Assembly: GCA_037576195.1 (NCBI GenBank)
Contig: CM075104.1
Span: 3,850,775 to 3,914,774 of the forward strand
Length of the DNA: 64,000 bases
Direction of reading: 5' to 3'
Source: Phytoseiulus persimilis
Lineage: Eukaryota > Arthropoda > Arachnida > Mesostigmata > Phytoseiidae
The position numbers were made by a program, and so were the translations under genes. Of the stretch, positions 1-12,238 are shown one piece after another; position 1 is the first letter of the stretch, and each line of letters starts with the position of its first letter. The notes under the pieces were generated by a model. That model did no database searches. It had not been told where the DNA came from and saw nothing but the letters and a program-made list of their open reading frames with translations.

Positions 1-1044
1 CTCGCAAGGTGCTTGTGCTTTGTTCAAATGAAGAGAATGGTGTGTTTCTGAATCGTTACATCATGTACTCAGTTCTGATCGAGTTTGCTGCGGTATTCAC
101 GAGATCTCATCACCCTTCACGATTGTCGAGCGATTTTCTCAGTTTCCGCAATTTCCTGATCCGTCACCGCGACTGAACCGCGATATTCGCGTTTTTTAAC
201 AGTGCGACAAATTGGCAGCCCCAGCAATGAGTATCATATGGCATTTAAATGAAATATGGGTGGCGAACGGAAAAATCCTTGATGTGGCTGGATTGAAACT
301 CCTCGCTGAAGGCAAACGACGTGCTAGGAGCGGAGGTGTAATGATGTATCAGAAAGTTCTGGGGTCGCAATGGTCGCGGAGTCGTACACAACCTTGCTCA
401 GGAAGTGATTGCGTCGAGCCGTGCTTTCACAATTCAGGCGGTGAACTCCCACGCGTTCCAGCTGAAAATCTGGATGGGCGAGCTGTCTTCCGCTACACTG
501 GCATCCGTGAATAACACCTGTGAACTCTGCGCGAAATAACGTAAGCCTACGTGAAAAATAGAAACGGTTGAACCGGAACGCAGATATGCGGAGGCACGGA
601 CGCGAAAACGGGAGACGGATGAGATCAACTCTTGGAGGTAACCGTCGCTCTTGCGGGTTTCCATATCAATGGGTTGTAGATAAATGAGTTGAAAAGCACG
701 GTGAATGGTCTCCGGGACACCTACGGACACCTAGTCCCTTATCTCCCAGACTTTAGGGTATTCGATCCAATGGCGATGCCAACTGCTCAGAAATTCCCCG
801 GAGCTTCCGGTCGAGACCCCCCTCTATTCATTCTCGATGAGGATGTGAGGGAACTCATCTTCAGTGCTCCATTACGTCGACATCCGGCCGATAATTTTTA
901 TGCGTAAAGGTGGGGAATCGGCTAGAACGATGTTAGGAAAGTGAAAACGGGGTTCTTACGACTGTTCCTGATTCTGCGTGCCATTCCCACTTGAGAATAC
1001 AATAAGATACTTGTTTGTCCACGTGTTGTCGATAGCTCGGCTTC
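1..1044. other. Stretch without recognised features
   Basis: Both strands contain only short open frames with no family motif, no tRNA-like boxes and no repeat that I could match elsewhere in the window. Nothing is called here. Confidence 0.5.
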
Positions 1045-1749
1045 GGTTCACATTTCAAGATCGAATTGATCTCGGATCAATTCGCCCATATATTGTCTTC
1101 TCAGGCGGTCCTCCGGGTTCCAGTTGGAATCGCCGTGTAAGATCAACGGAGTTTTCCGGTCTTGTATACCCGGGGACAATGGATTTCGGATCTCTTTTTC
1201 ATGCAGGGTGTAAATCGGAAAGTCATCTTCTGGGAGATCCTTAGCTTCATTATCAAATGGGTGGAACAGCCATTGTTTGTTCAAGATTCACTTGGTTTTC
1301 TGAGGCGAAACATTTCCATCGGATAATCCGATCAATACTTCTTCAAAGATATATTCGATTCCCCCACTGTCCCTCTTCCATCTTTCGATGACCATCTTTG
1401 CGGCGAACTCTGCTAGATTCAGATCCGATAGACTCGAGGATCGTGGTTCATATTCTTGGAAACTATTCTGAGTCCAGAGATCGGTTGAGTCAGTCGGGAG
1501 ATTTCCTCCGTCCATTCGAGCACTTGATTCATGGCATGTCATTCGTTCGCTCAGTGCATCGGTCGGGATAAGAACAATTTCCCGACTGCTCACACTCATC
1601 GGTTGACAAAGTGAAAACAAAGCTGCTCCTTGTGTAGACATTTCGACAGCATCCAACATGCGGATGCTTACTCGTTTCAGGAGGTCCGTATAATCTTGAT
1701 CAGGGTACTCTTCTTGTGATTCGGACGATTGTCGTTGTAGATTGGACAC
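1045..1749 (-). other. Coding-like open frame broken by one TGA (unidentified)
   Basis: On the minus strand one reading frame runs from about 1749 down to a TGA at 1045-1047 with a single in-frame stop, TGA at 1288-1290. The part before the stop is about 153 codons and the part after it about 79. The translation is richer in Asp, Glu and Lys than most chance frames here, for example LAEFAAKMVIERWKRDSGG before the stop and NKQWLFHPFDNEAKDLPEDD after it. I recognise no domain. A 230-codon frame with one stop can arise by chance in a window this size, so this is only a candidate pseudogene, or an exon misread across a splice. No promoter or splice signal supports it clearly. Confidence 0.2.
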
Positions 1750-3115
1750 ACCGCGAACGCATATGAACGTTCTCCCAAGCTTTCCTTGATTCCCTGGCGT
1801 TTTCTACGCGAGCCTTCCCTTAAATTGTCATCGGCCGGGATGGGAGCACGGTTCCTCCTCCACGGTCCGGAAGCTCATAAGCAAGTGCTCCGAATTCCCA
1901 AAACTCAGTCGTCTACAATCTTCCACGCCCTCATCTACACCAAACAGCAGCATTCCCCCACATCTCATTAGTAGTATGATACGAATGAAATTCAATTTTC
2001 GCCCGCTTCGACCGCCATCTCAGAGGCCTCCCGCTCCAATTTTTCCGTTCCGATCTCTTCGTTCCGTTCTCAGATACAACCCAGTATACACGCCCGGAGT
2101 GAAGCGCATTTCGGCGCTAGAAAGTCGTGATCATAGGCCAGCGTCACAGAACAATTCAGACCTCTGGAAGAATTCCCCCAGTGGTTTTGATTTCCACAAT
2201 ATTACGGCGACCACAGCGGACTTGCGACGAAGAATAATCGAACGAAAAAAAAACAGTCGAATCGCCCATCAACTTCATTGCCGGGTAGTTTCGACCATTC
2301 TGAGAACACTTTGCTATTGGATTTTTTTTATCTAGCCTCCCCTGAGGAGTTACAGACGCAAAAAGGACGCGATCGTCTCAATGGATCAGCTCTCGACGTC
2401 AAGGTTGGAACGCTCGTTCGCCCTATTTACAGATCCTGAGCTAAAAATGCAGAGTTGCGGGGCGTTTTGGCAGCATCTCATACCATGACGAGTATTACAC
2501 TCCCGGATTCGATCGGTTTACTCTGTAAGTTTCTCGTTGTGGATCGGATGATGAATTCGATCGATGAGCCTCATCTTCAGTCAGATTTCTTCCTCATTTC
2601 TGTCTTTCTGCGAACCGGCTCCAGCTCTCACTCGATGGAAGCAACAACCAGGAGGACGCTCGGAAGGGTGGGCAGCACGACTCTCAGGATTGGATAGCGT
2701 TCGAATGTCATGTGGAATCGAACGCGCTGAACGATGTTCGTCGAGCCATTCGGTCAGCCGTCTCGATTCTAGACATTCCCGGTCAGAAACCGCAGGTAAC
2801 CGTGGGCTAGCAGCGGGTAACTGTGACTCCGCTGCAGAACCGCGGTTCCGCTTGGCGGTTTCCTGGTTCCGACGCCTGGTCACAAGGTCCACGGACATGT
2901 CAGTTGAAAACTGAACAAGGATTTAGCAGAAAACCGAGCGCTCATGGAGTGGAGCTGCGGCGTTCCGAATCCGGAAATCTAAAAACTCCTCCTGAATCGC
3001 GATTCTAATAACTCCTCCACTTTTCTCATTCGGTCCTGATCTGTGAGGAATGCGTAACAGGGAACCTTAAAAGAGCTCCAGCACAAGCCCCGAATGAACG
3101 TCTTAAACTTCTTGA
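1750..3115. other. Stretch without recognised genes
   Basis: No convincing coding signal. It contains a perfect GC-rich palindrome, GAACCGCGGTTC at 2837-2848, inside a run of related CGGTT words between about 2790 and 2870. Similar palindromes recur at 9344-9357 and 15172-15181. Confidence 0.4.
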
Positions 3116-3144
3116 AGCACCTAAGGCGTTGGTTCATGCCACAC
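3116..3144 (-). repeat. Fragment of the tRNA-derived SINE head
   Basis: These 29 bases match, with about three differences, the segment 16967-16995 that forms the 5' tRNA-like part of the full-length SINE at 16738-17011. The SINE sense strand would be minus. Flanking sequence does not continue the SINE in either direction, so it is either an old fragment or a conserved tRNA-like word on its own. Confidence 0.35.
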
Positions 3145-4825
3145 TCGGGAGGTTCAGCCGGAAAACCGACTTCTTGGAGCGGCGGCTAAGCCTCCTGCAA
3201 AGGTCCCTCGGTCAATTCGCACACAGCTTGTGTATCAGTGGAGGAAAGCTATCGATATCAGGTTACGAGGCGCTAGGTTGCGGTGACGAATATGTAATTT
3301 TTCATGGGAGATCGGCAACGCAGACGCGAACATGTCGAGTTCGGCGCATGACCTGCTCAGAAGCGAAAAGCTGTGGCGTGGAATGTCATGCTCTCCCCTT
3401 CAGTCTCTGTTTCGCTCTGAGATACTGACGTGTCGCGTGATCGTTGGCTGCGGTTCGATTCTATCGATACTCCCCGGCTCGGTCGAAGTATCGCAGCAGA
3501 AGTCTTTTGGGCGACGGATCAGATAGTCAGAGATTCGGGTTTGAAAACGTGGCAGTGAGTGGAATATATGATCACAAGGCTCGGCTGGACGTCTCGCCCT
3601 CCAAGTGATATTTCAAGAGCTCCATCCCGATCTGAGATTCACTCGGTTGCTGGTCTTTTCAGACGACGATTCCCCCTGGAGCCAGTCCTCGTCTGGAGGC
3701 TTTTTCGGTTTGCCGGATATAAGTGTCCGGACAGCCGTTCCTCGCCAAAGGAGTTTTGGTTCGCTCCAAGAGAGACCAGATGCCGAAACTAACGAGCGAG
3801 CTGTTGAATTCAGCTTTGTGAGGAGATAAGAGGACCTCCGGTGATTTCGCGACGTTGTTTCTCCTCGCCTCGTGATTTATGGGGGAGTTGATTCCAGCAA
3901 TGTACATCCAAGATTCAAGGTCACGTCATTCCCAATCGATAATAACAATAAGCGAACCATATCATTTCGGATTTCCCAGAAATACATCCGAATATGTCAC
4001 TTTAATTTATTCCCTCCCGACTTATATCAGGTTCGCCAGATTTGATTGAAATAAGTCGAGCCTCCACGACGAAGGAGTCACCGATGTTTCTCATCTCATT
4101 TTCCTCCTCTCCTTCCAAAATTGTACCTCGTGAGGGTCAGAAGCTAGATGGACACACCTCACGCGATAGAGACTATTCTAATCATGATCATGAACGGGGT
4201 GGAATCCTGACATTCTGACCGACTGTGGGGCCCAGGGGGAGACTAGCCACGCAGAGAGCGGGTTTGAGTTACCTCACGGAGGGACCATGATGAGCGACCC
4301 GTGATTGATAATTCTCCGAGAAAATGCCATGGGGGTTAAGGACCGAACGGCATCAGAGCGCGCAGTGAGCAGTTAGACACCGATGAAATAACGTTGTCCC
4401 GAACACCGTTTCCCGAGCAGAGTTCAACTGAACATCAACGTCTGCGTCTCCGGGGGCGATTCTGTCAGATGATCCTCCAGATGAGCGACCATTGAAGAAC
4501 ATCAGTGTTCTCACATTCAGAAGTTCGACGCTCTCACGATCACGACTTGCCTCCTATTGATCAGAGGTCAAGCTTGGAAATGATCATCCGGACCAGGGCT
4601 CGCGTGTCACGTGCGTCGAGTCGTGGCCTCCAACAACTGGCACACTCTCGACGGGAATTCATCTGCGTTTAAAGGATACCCACCTCGGTCGGATAGAAAG
4701 GTGCGATCCCGAGTGCACACATCATGAGAAGACATTTCCCTGAACAGATCAGGCCCGCCTTCATGAGTTTCTCTCTGTTCCAAAAACTCATTGCGGTTCC
4801 CGGCGTTGCCTACTCCGCCTCGTAA
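3145..4825. other. Stretch without recognised features
   Basis: Only short overlapping open frames on both strands; no domain, repeat or RNA signal was recognised. Confidence 0.45.
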
Positions 4826-5329
4826 CAATGTGGCGGTCTCGCTCCCTCTGACCACGTTGAACATGAAATAGACAGTCTGCACATGATGCGAGCACTTATG
4901 GGCAGATTGTCGCAAGTTCCCGTGACGAACAGGCTCAGCTCTGGCCCGCTCGCCGGAGCCGATCTTGAGGCACTTTGGAACGAAATGCAGCACCGATGGG
5001 AATAGCTTCCAGGAACACAGCTCGACACAGATCGACTACGCTCTCGGATCACGGGAGATGTACGCGTCACGAAAGATCAACGCTGTCGCAACAAGCTTGG
5101 AGAATCTGAACGGAGCGTCGGAGCGAAATTACGTGTAGGTCTCAAGAAGTCGATCGGAGAACAGCTGATCGGCTCACTAGGAGATGTTCGAGCTGCCGCG
5201 CGTGCTGCGCATGCGCAACCTGCCCTGTGGGGCAACGAAGCTTTTCGAGCGATACTCAGTGAGGGTGAACTCAATGAGGCTTTCAGTAGACGGGGAGGGG
5301 TCTATGTAGAACATTTGACGTTCAACTGA
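4826..5329 (+). other. Coding-like open frame broken by one TAG (unidentified)
   Basis: A single plus-strand frame stays open from 4826 to the TGA at 5327-5329 apart from one TAG at 5003-5005, giving 59 and 107 codons. The product would be rich in Ala, Leu, Glu and Arg and helix-like, for example LMGRLSQVPVTNRLSSGPLA before the stop and LGDVRAAARAAHAQPALWGN after it. I recognise no family. It could be a decayed exon or retroelement piece. The evidence is only composition plus openness, and chance is not excluded. Confidence 0.2.
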
Positions 5330-7080
5330 GCTCATTGGAATTGTAGTCAGGGAGCTGAAATCTTCTTCATTGGTGCTTCTTCATTGGATAACTCCATCGG
5401 AGCGCAATTAAGCTTACTCCATATTTTCACTTCGCTAATGCATGCTGTGTGAGGTGTCGAGAATCATTAGATATCGAAACGGGGTGATTTTCAGCTTCAG
5501 ATCAATGGTCGGATGAATCGAGCTTTTGTCGTTGAAGATGCGAAGAACCAATAGCTCTCTAGGAAGTCAATTCTTCAGATGTTTAGGTGAGGTTGAGATT
5601 GACTGGAGCTTCGTCGAGTGGGAACACAGGGGTTTTCCGCCCGTGTATCCCCCGACGTCGGAACCGAAGCTTTTGTCGCTACGGCAGCGACACCTAATCC
5701 AATAGCAAACAGTCTCTCTGCGCTCCTCTCCAGGAGCCCCTGTTAAAGGTAAGCTCAAACGAGACGCTCTAATTTCATTCTCGTGCGCACTCGGATGGCT
5801 CGGGTTAGAAAAGAAAAGCAGACATCCATTCCGCTCAGAGCACACCTGTGTTGCTTCGAAATAGCGTTTAAATGTCCTAGAATCCACGATCTAAGAAATG
5901 TCTCAGGTGCTTTCGCGAGGATCAAAATTCTAAAGAATAATTCTGATAGGAAAATAAAATGGTCGGAGACATGGGCCCGAGTCGCACACGAAGTTCCGGC
6001 CGAATCTGTCAGACGCACTTGATGATGATTTCCAGTGGGTAGTATTGGGGAGGACGCACATTGTCGCAACAACGTACAAAGAAACCCGTCTGATAGAACG
6101 CCAGCCTTGACCGTGGGAATCGGTCCCACCAGCCCGGTGATCCTGTCGTACGGTGGACAAGCGAGAGCCCATACTGCCCCTTCGAAGATTATGGTTTTCA
6201 TACTGATCAACAAGAAAAATGAATGGCGCCGTCTTCTGACCAACGGTCGCTCCAGGAATGGCGCACTAATCTCGACCCCAAAGTCCACTGTGGAAAGACT
6301 TCCTCGCTTCTCAACACTGACCGTATACGATGGGTGTATCCATGTCCACCTTTTCAAGCGGGATCAGGAGCAGCCCGGAGAGGACCGGAAATAAGGCAAT
6401 TTTCGTAGTGGATTTTTCCTACTGCGTAAATGATTGTTTCCTAACGTGAATGCGTTTTTATGGAAGACCCCCGGTGTCCACAACAGATTCGCTCCGTAGT
6501 TTGAGGGACGAAATTCGATGCCCTATGTCGCCGTAAACCATGTTTTTGGTGAGCTCAGAGGACTCCCGTGTTTCTCGGCAGAGTCATGTGTCCGATTCTG
6601 ATGTTGTTCCGACAAGCGTGAAAGAGTCTGCAGTATCCGTTTTCCTTAGAATTGGGAGGAACAACTGAGGAAGAAGGAATCAGAGATCGTTGGCTCACGA
6701 ACCGAAATATCGGCAGTTAGAGTTCGTCTTTCGAGCAACAAGGTTCATGATGCCGTGTTCGTGGTATCATGACGCATTCCACTTGTTATCCGAAATATCG
6801 AGGGGCTCCAAATGACTGCAGAGCAGGATTTTTCACCACACAACTGATTTCGGTCCCGGGATCACATGATCTTGCTGTGGCTCAAAATTCAGCGACCTAC
6901 ACCTCCTCGAATCCCGAAGCAAGCTAGCCGAGTTGATTCGCTTCCCGGGTCGCTCGGCTCTTCCACATCGATAGTCATCAAGATCGTCCATAAGGCCTTC
7001 ATCATTCTGTTCCGCTCCGCGAATTCAATGATTCCCGCATCGACTACAGCCCCCCTGACGGATATGTTCCACACATGAAT
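5330..7080. other. Stretch without recognised features
   Basis: A 200-codon minus-strand frame lies at 5755-6357, but its composition is unremarkable and it overlaps open frames on the other strand. I see no motif in it and do not call it a gene. Confidence 0.4.
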
Positions 7081-7084
7081 AATC

Positions 7085-7480
7085 CTCTGCTGGATGGACA
7101 TTGGGCTGAGTTTGAACCTGGAGAGGCCCCTTGTCAATGGCAGATTGGTCGCATCGAAACTGAGATGCTCTTTCCAGATTCCAAATCAGTTCGATTCAGG
7201 CTCAGTTCGACTCGCTGGAGACATGACTCACTCTGCTTTAGAAGAGATCCTGGCCTTGCCGCTCAGAATTTCTGACGACAACAACACGTTGCTTGCTTCG
7301 TCAACTGTGACAAGATTAGGCGTTTCCCTCTCTCCGAATTCCAAATGGCATGATCACTTCGCAACCATTTCTCAGAGAGCTTCTGGAATGTTTGACTCTG
7401 GTTCTTGAAACAAGCGCTGTTCTGCCCGATCTCACATCCGGTTGCGCTATGAATTTGTCCCTCTCTCAAGTACTACCAGT
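7085..7480 (+). pseudogene. Decayed LINE reverse-transcriptase C-terminal fragment
   Basis: The frame starting near 7091 reads W-MDIGLSLNLER, which resembles the 'W....L.LN..K' block found after the catalytic box of non-LTR retrotransposon reverse transcriptases. About 70 residues later it reads TRLGVSLSPNSKWHDHF, near 7310-7360, which resembles the 'LGV.L...L.W..H' block that follows in Jockey/CR1-like LINEs. Order and spacing of the two blocks agree with the family. The frame ends at about 7408; weaker LINE-like sequence may continue in another frame. No catalytic FADD/YADD box, endonuclease or 3' tail was found, so this is an inactive remnant. The assignment rests on two short motifs read by eye. 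Confidence 0.4.
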
Positions 7481-9343
7481 TGATCGATGAACTTCGAGAT
7501 GGCAGATTGTCTGACGGATTATTTTCCCGCAGTCGACACTGCTTTTCGAAATGTGCCGCCCTCTTTCTGGACTTCTCAATCTAAATCTCAGAGAAGTGCG
7601 AAACTCGCACGTTCTCACGCCATTCTCAGGGAAGTGTGACGGCACAGGAAATTAATACCGGGCCGGTCTCAAGATCTCTGAAAATAGCCGGACATTCATT
7701 CCTTCCTCGACTTGTCTCATTAACAACATCGGTCCAACATTTTCGTCGCACGGTTGAAGGTCGAGGATTGGACGACAAGTCACCGTTCGCTTCCACCTGA
7801 CGCTCGTTGGCTTATTTCGAGAGATTTTGGTTGACGGCTTCTGTTGGAGGCGACTAACTTCATTCGAATGGGAATCTGGGTCTGCAAACGGCCATTGCCG
7901 ATGCGGCTCGGAGCGAAATTGCGCTTTTAAGTTTGGGCGATTCTGGGCCTGCGTGCTGCCAGTCTCGAATTTTTATGGAGGCCATGCGCATCAAACGGCT
8001 CTCTTCGTAGTCTAAGAGATGCATTCTCCATCATTCCAATTCAGAGAGTACGTCGGAGGATCCTGGACGAATGAGGCGCTGTTTCAGAGTATCCGCAAGC
8101 TCAAGCAATCGATGCGAGACATTTTTTGGGGCACCTCTCGAAAGCACTCGAGTGACCAAGCCATCAAGCAGGCCCCCAGAGTTCTCCCGACGTCATGCGC
8201 AGTCAGTCATGATGTCTTGCGGGAGCATCGGTACAATGAATTGTGACTCTATAAATAATTCAAACGAGTGAAAGAGTCGAACGGAGGAATGATTTGCATA
8301 CACTTGTTTTTTCAGCAGATCGGATAGATATCGATCAAAAGCTCAAGGGAGTGAGGGCTTCTGCTCACCGAGCTAGGGCGAGCTTGACGGTCCCCGATTC
8401 AGTTATCGCTTCCGTATTTCCCTCACGTCCAGGGAACGATAGTGTTCATCTACGGCTTGACAAAGACTCAAGAGTTCCACCTGTGCGAGCTGACGGCTTT
8501 TTCAACAGCGTGCTCCAACAGCTAGCGAACCGTAATTTTTCGCGGTTCCAGATGCACGAGGAGCCGCGTGGAGAGAGCTTCTATCTAGCTGATATCAGCG
8601 AGCTAAGACCTCCGCCGTCCACTGCCCTGGAAGATCCAAGCCGAAATGGTAGGATGGGAGCCGAAATCTGGTGAAATTCTGGAAATATCCTTTGAAGCCA
8701 CCGCCAGGTCGACACCCACGCCCCAGGGAGGCGATGCTGTTCCGTTGCACACCAGGGCCATACCTCAACGAAACTTCGAGCGCCGAACTTTGTGTGATCC
8801 GTTCCCGTCCAGGAAAGTTCCGTTTCGTCGCACACGAAATAGTTCTGTCTTCTCAAGAGTGAGCGTTTCTATGAAGCAAGTAGACTCGAGACAGCAGCGT
8901 ATCCGTACGATGGGGAGCGCCGGATAACTGACTCCCAGCAGCCACGGGCAACGAAAACGAGAATTCAGTCCGCAGATGCATTTGCGTTCGAAACTCCAAA
9001 CCCAGTCCCTAATCGTTTCCCGTGTCTAGAAACTCGGGAATCGAAGACTGAAAGATCGTAGACACTTCGGGCAAACATTCAGTGGAATAGCATGGATTGG
9101 AAGAAAGTAGTCCGATGTCGACTCTTGACGCATCATCATTAGATCGAGCGATATGAAGATCGTGCGAGGGTTTGCGCTCAGTTACTTTGTGAATATTTCT
9201 GTGCTCATGTTAGTTTCTCTAGAAGAAACTGATTCGCATTCGCGGACCGTTGTGAGGTGGTCGAAGCCAAGTCTCATCATTCAGGCCGCTGGTCGTGGGT
9301 CGTCGCCCTTCGCGATCCCAAGACCGTGGTTCCCAGCGAACCG
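7481..9343. other. Stretch without recognised genes
   Basis: The first few hundred bases may be further degenerate LINE sequence downstream of the reverse-transcriptase remnant, but I cannot support it motif by motif. The rest shows no recognisable features. Confidence 0.35.
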
Positions 9344-9360
9344 AGAACCGCGGTTCTGGA

Positions 9361-9717
9361 AAGGGTCTCGGCCATTGAGGCTTGGCCATCGGCCCCGCGG
9401 ATTTTGCACTACTCCAGACAAAACTTGGTCAACTTAAAAGGCTCATATCTCGGCTCCCAGATGGGTTACAGCGCCGATCGAGCTAGTTTTGGAAAGCTGA
9501 AGAAGAGAGCTATCGGATAGCATGCCGTTTGGATCGAAGATGGACGAATACCTTTAAAATCGATGAATTCGAGACCGATGCGAAAATAGATAGCGTCGAG
9601 TGCGCACTCTGGAGTTGAGCTAAATCGAAAGGTCACTGAGAGTCGAAGGTTTTGCAAGAAAAAATCCAAAAAAAAAGAGGCGCTTTTTTTCTTTCGCCGA
9701 AAATATTTTTCACCTTG
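9361..9717 (+). repeat. Left inverted arm of foldback element 1
   Basis: Reverse complement of 10075-10423. Differences are mainly small indels: the right arm has a short extra segment around 10270-10300 and a longer poly-T run. Confidence 0.75.
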
Positions 9718-10074
9718 GACTCTCCCTCCCCCCCTCCCCCTTCCGGAAAAAAGTGGTTCCGGCAAAGTAAGTGATCTTTATTCGTCGGCATCACTCTCTT
9801 CTGAGCCTGTCTCTCCCTCTGAGGGTATGAAGAGATCGGTCAAGGCTTCCGCTAGGCGCAGAAGTGATGGCAAGATTCTCAGAAACAATGTTTGTGGCTT
9901 CTGTTCTCGGGATTCGACTCCCTGCGCCGATGGATGCATTTGCTTCCAGCCGTTGCTCCCGGGCGATGAGCTATGCGCAGGTGCTCGAGCCTAACATGTA
10001 TGCATGTTTGGAGCTCCGACTTCATCACTAGAGAGCTCAGGGAGGTAGGGGGTCCAAAAAAATCGGAGGGTCGA

Positions 10075-10423
10075 CCGAAGGGAAAAATATTTTCGGCGAA
10101 AAAAAAAGCGCCTCTTTTTTTTTTTTTTTTGCAAAACCTCCGACTCTCAGTGACCTTTCCATTCAGCCCAACTCCAGAGTGCGCACTCGACGCTATCTAT
10201 TTTCGCATCGGTCTCGAATTCATCGATTTTAAAGGTATTCGTCCATCTTCGATCCAAACGGCATGTATGCTATCCTCTTGGAAAGCTCTCTTCTTGAGCT
10301 TTCCAAAAATAACTCGATCGGCGCTGTAACCCATCTGGGAGCCGAGATATGAGCCTTTTAAGTTGACCAAGTTTTGTCTGGAGTAGTGCGAAATCCGCGG
10401 GGCCACTAATGGCCGAGACCCTT
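10075..10423 (-). repeat. Right inverted arm of foldback element 1
   Basis: Reverse complement of 9361-9717. Includes a run of about 18 T near 10115-10132, matched by a shorter A run with interruptions in the left arm, consistent with homopolymer slippage after insertion. Confidence 0.75.
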
Positions 10424-12094
10424 TGCGGTACCTTGCGATGCGCACAAGTCGACCTGAGAACTGGCGGACTCAATTAAGGCTCGACGGGTTGGATCAGCAT
10501 ATGCTGCAGGCGGATCGGCGAAACTGACGCTACAGCGAGCGGGAGGGCCGCGCGAGAGTGATGGGTCATCTCAGATCAATTACGGTTTTCTCGTCAGATT
10601 ACCCGACCAGATCTCGCAGCTCTCACCCAAAGACCGTTCCAACCTGGCGTTCGAGTCGTTGTGACAAGCTGCATGTACCGGGTCCAGGGGAGAACGGTCA
10701 ACGGAGCATTGTCCCCCCGCCCGAAATCCCAGCCGTCTCATTGGTCCGCATTGAACTCATCGCCATTATCATCATCGTCCCTCGCACCCCCTCCCCCGAA
10801 AATGTATGCGAACGGGGTTGGGAAGCCGTAAGCGAAAGGTGACAGGTTTGGAGACGAGGATCTACTGAGAGGGGTCGTGTTCCGTGAGTTCAAACTCACG
10901 ACCAGGAGTCGATGTGTGGAAACTGAAGAATCCCACTCAGCGATCTCTCTCCCTCATTTTGCGTCAGGACTCATTAATTATACGATCAAGGCAAGGAACT
11001 CAGCCCGCAAATCAGGTGTCCTTCGTTCGAGTCAGGCTCCATGTTTGATCGCATCAACATCTGACCACTGACTTCGGAACCATTGACATTGCAGTCCCAT
11101 AAATTACGGTCAACTCCTCCAACTCATCCAGTGTTCTTTGTTTGGGTTCAGAGTCTTGTTTCGAGAATCTGATCCCGACCGAGAATTGTCGATGGGGAAC
11201 TTCAGTGTTGAACCTAGTGATAACCATCAAAGTTATTTGTTCCGAGGGCTTCCCGCTCTCCGACATCCAGAGAATGGAAGATCGTCGGAAATCTCGTTCG
11301 TCGAAGCGAAGTTAATTTCTCGTCGGTCATTCGAAGCATTGATCTTGCGACAAACCGGTCGAACAGGCTCACTGTATCGAGTTCCGAGTGTGATCGGTCC
11401 TTTGGTTAGCAATGATACACCGGAAGCGTGGCAGAATGCACCGGATGAGTCTCGCATGAGTGATCTCGCGAGAGTGTGATCTCCATCCCGTATTCCTACG
11501 GCGTGAAGGTTTTGACGAAGACTGGTTTTGAACAACAGCAGGAACAGCGAACGGCCACGATATGAGTTTCAGTCTGTGATTTTCTCTGAGATTGATTAAT
11601 AGATCGCCCAGCTGTGACTGAACATCTGACGTCCGAACGAGTTCCGTTGTTCTCACTTTCGCGTGACGGCCAGCAGGCCGAGATCGTCTACTCTCGGCGA
11701 ACTACGGCTGATGTGATGTACATGTGGCTCTATTTTCCCGAGATCAAACGCCGGAGCTTCTCCTCCAAGAGCGGCGAAACTAATTCCTGGTTGCGCTGAA
11801 AGTTGACGATCGGACATCGGATCTCTTCATGAGCAGCGAACACCCCAACCAGCTGGAGAGGGTTTTCGCACACTGGGCCATGTCAGAAGAGATTCCGCTC
11901 CTCTTATCAACTCAATATCGCGGCTATTCCATAGCGTGTGATGCTCACTCTCACTGCTAGTATGGAATTGAGTGGAATCGAGGTCACACGTCGACACAGC
12001 CAAAGTTTCTGTGATTCGGCCAGTGAGCTACTTTGGAGCAACTCGAATCTGGACGACAACTCAACTCGCACATTGACGCCCGCTCCAGTGAAAC
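10424..12094. other. Stretch without recognised features
   Basis: Only short open frames on both strands. No motif, repeat partner or RNA signal found. Confidence 0.45.
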
Positions 12095-12238
12095 ATGAAC
12101 AGTTCCTCCCCACAGCTCTGTTCTGATAATCTGGAGGAACTCTTCTCGGATACGGCCCTAGATGTTATCTTGAAAATTGGAGATGAGTGTTCCAACGCGT
12201 GGGCTCACAGGATAGACCTTCTGGCGCGACTCCGAGGA
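12095..12238 (+). other. Possible BTB/POZ domain N-terminal fragment
   Basis: The first ~48 residues of this frame include NLEELFSDTALDVILKIGDE followed by AHRIDLLARLRG. This resembles the start of BTB/POZ domains ('L...SDV.L.VGD....AH+..LAARS'). The similarity stops at about 12238, where a BTB domain would need another 60-70 residues, and no other frame clearly continues it. It may be one decayed exon, or a chance match of short hydrophobic patterns. BTB-only genes are numerous in arachnids, which is why I mention it. Confidence 0.2.

Larger units (their letters stand above)
9361..10423. mobile_element. Foldback-like element with ~350-bp inverted arms
   Basis: The left arm at 9361-9717 and the right arm at 10075-10423 are near-identical reverse complements, both beginning AAGGGTCTCGGCC at their outer ends. 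They share long blocks such as GGCTCATATCTCGGCTCCCA and the A/T-rich inner border next to GCCGAAAATATTTTTC. The ~357-bp spacer (9718-10074) is unrelated sequence with no transposase. Open frames in the arms are mirror copies and are not genes. I see no convincing target-site duplication at the ends. The structure fits a non-autonomous foldback or long-TIR DNA transposon. Its terminal motif is shared with the larger composite at 44311-47830. Confidence 0.75.

Noticed and set aside
5755..6357. 200-codon minus-strand open frame
   Set aside because: Overlapped by open frames on the other strand, no recognisable domain, unremarkable composition.
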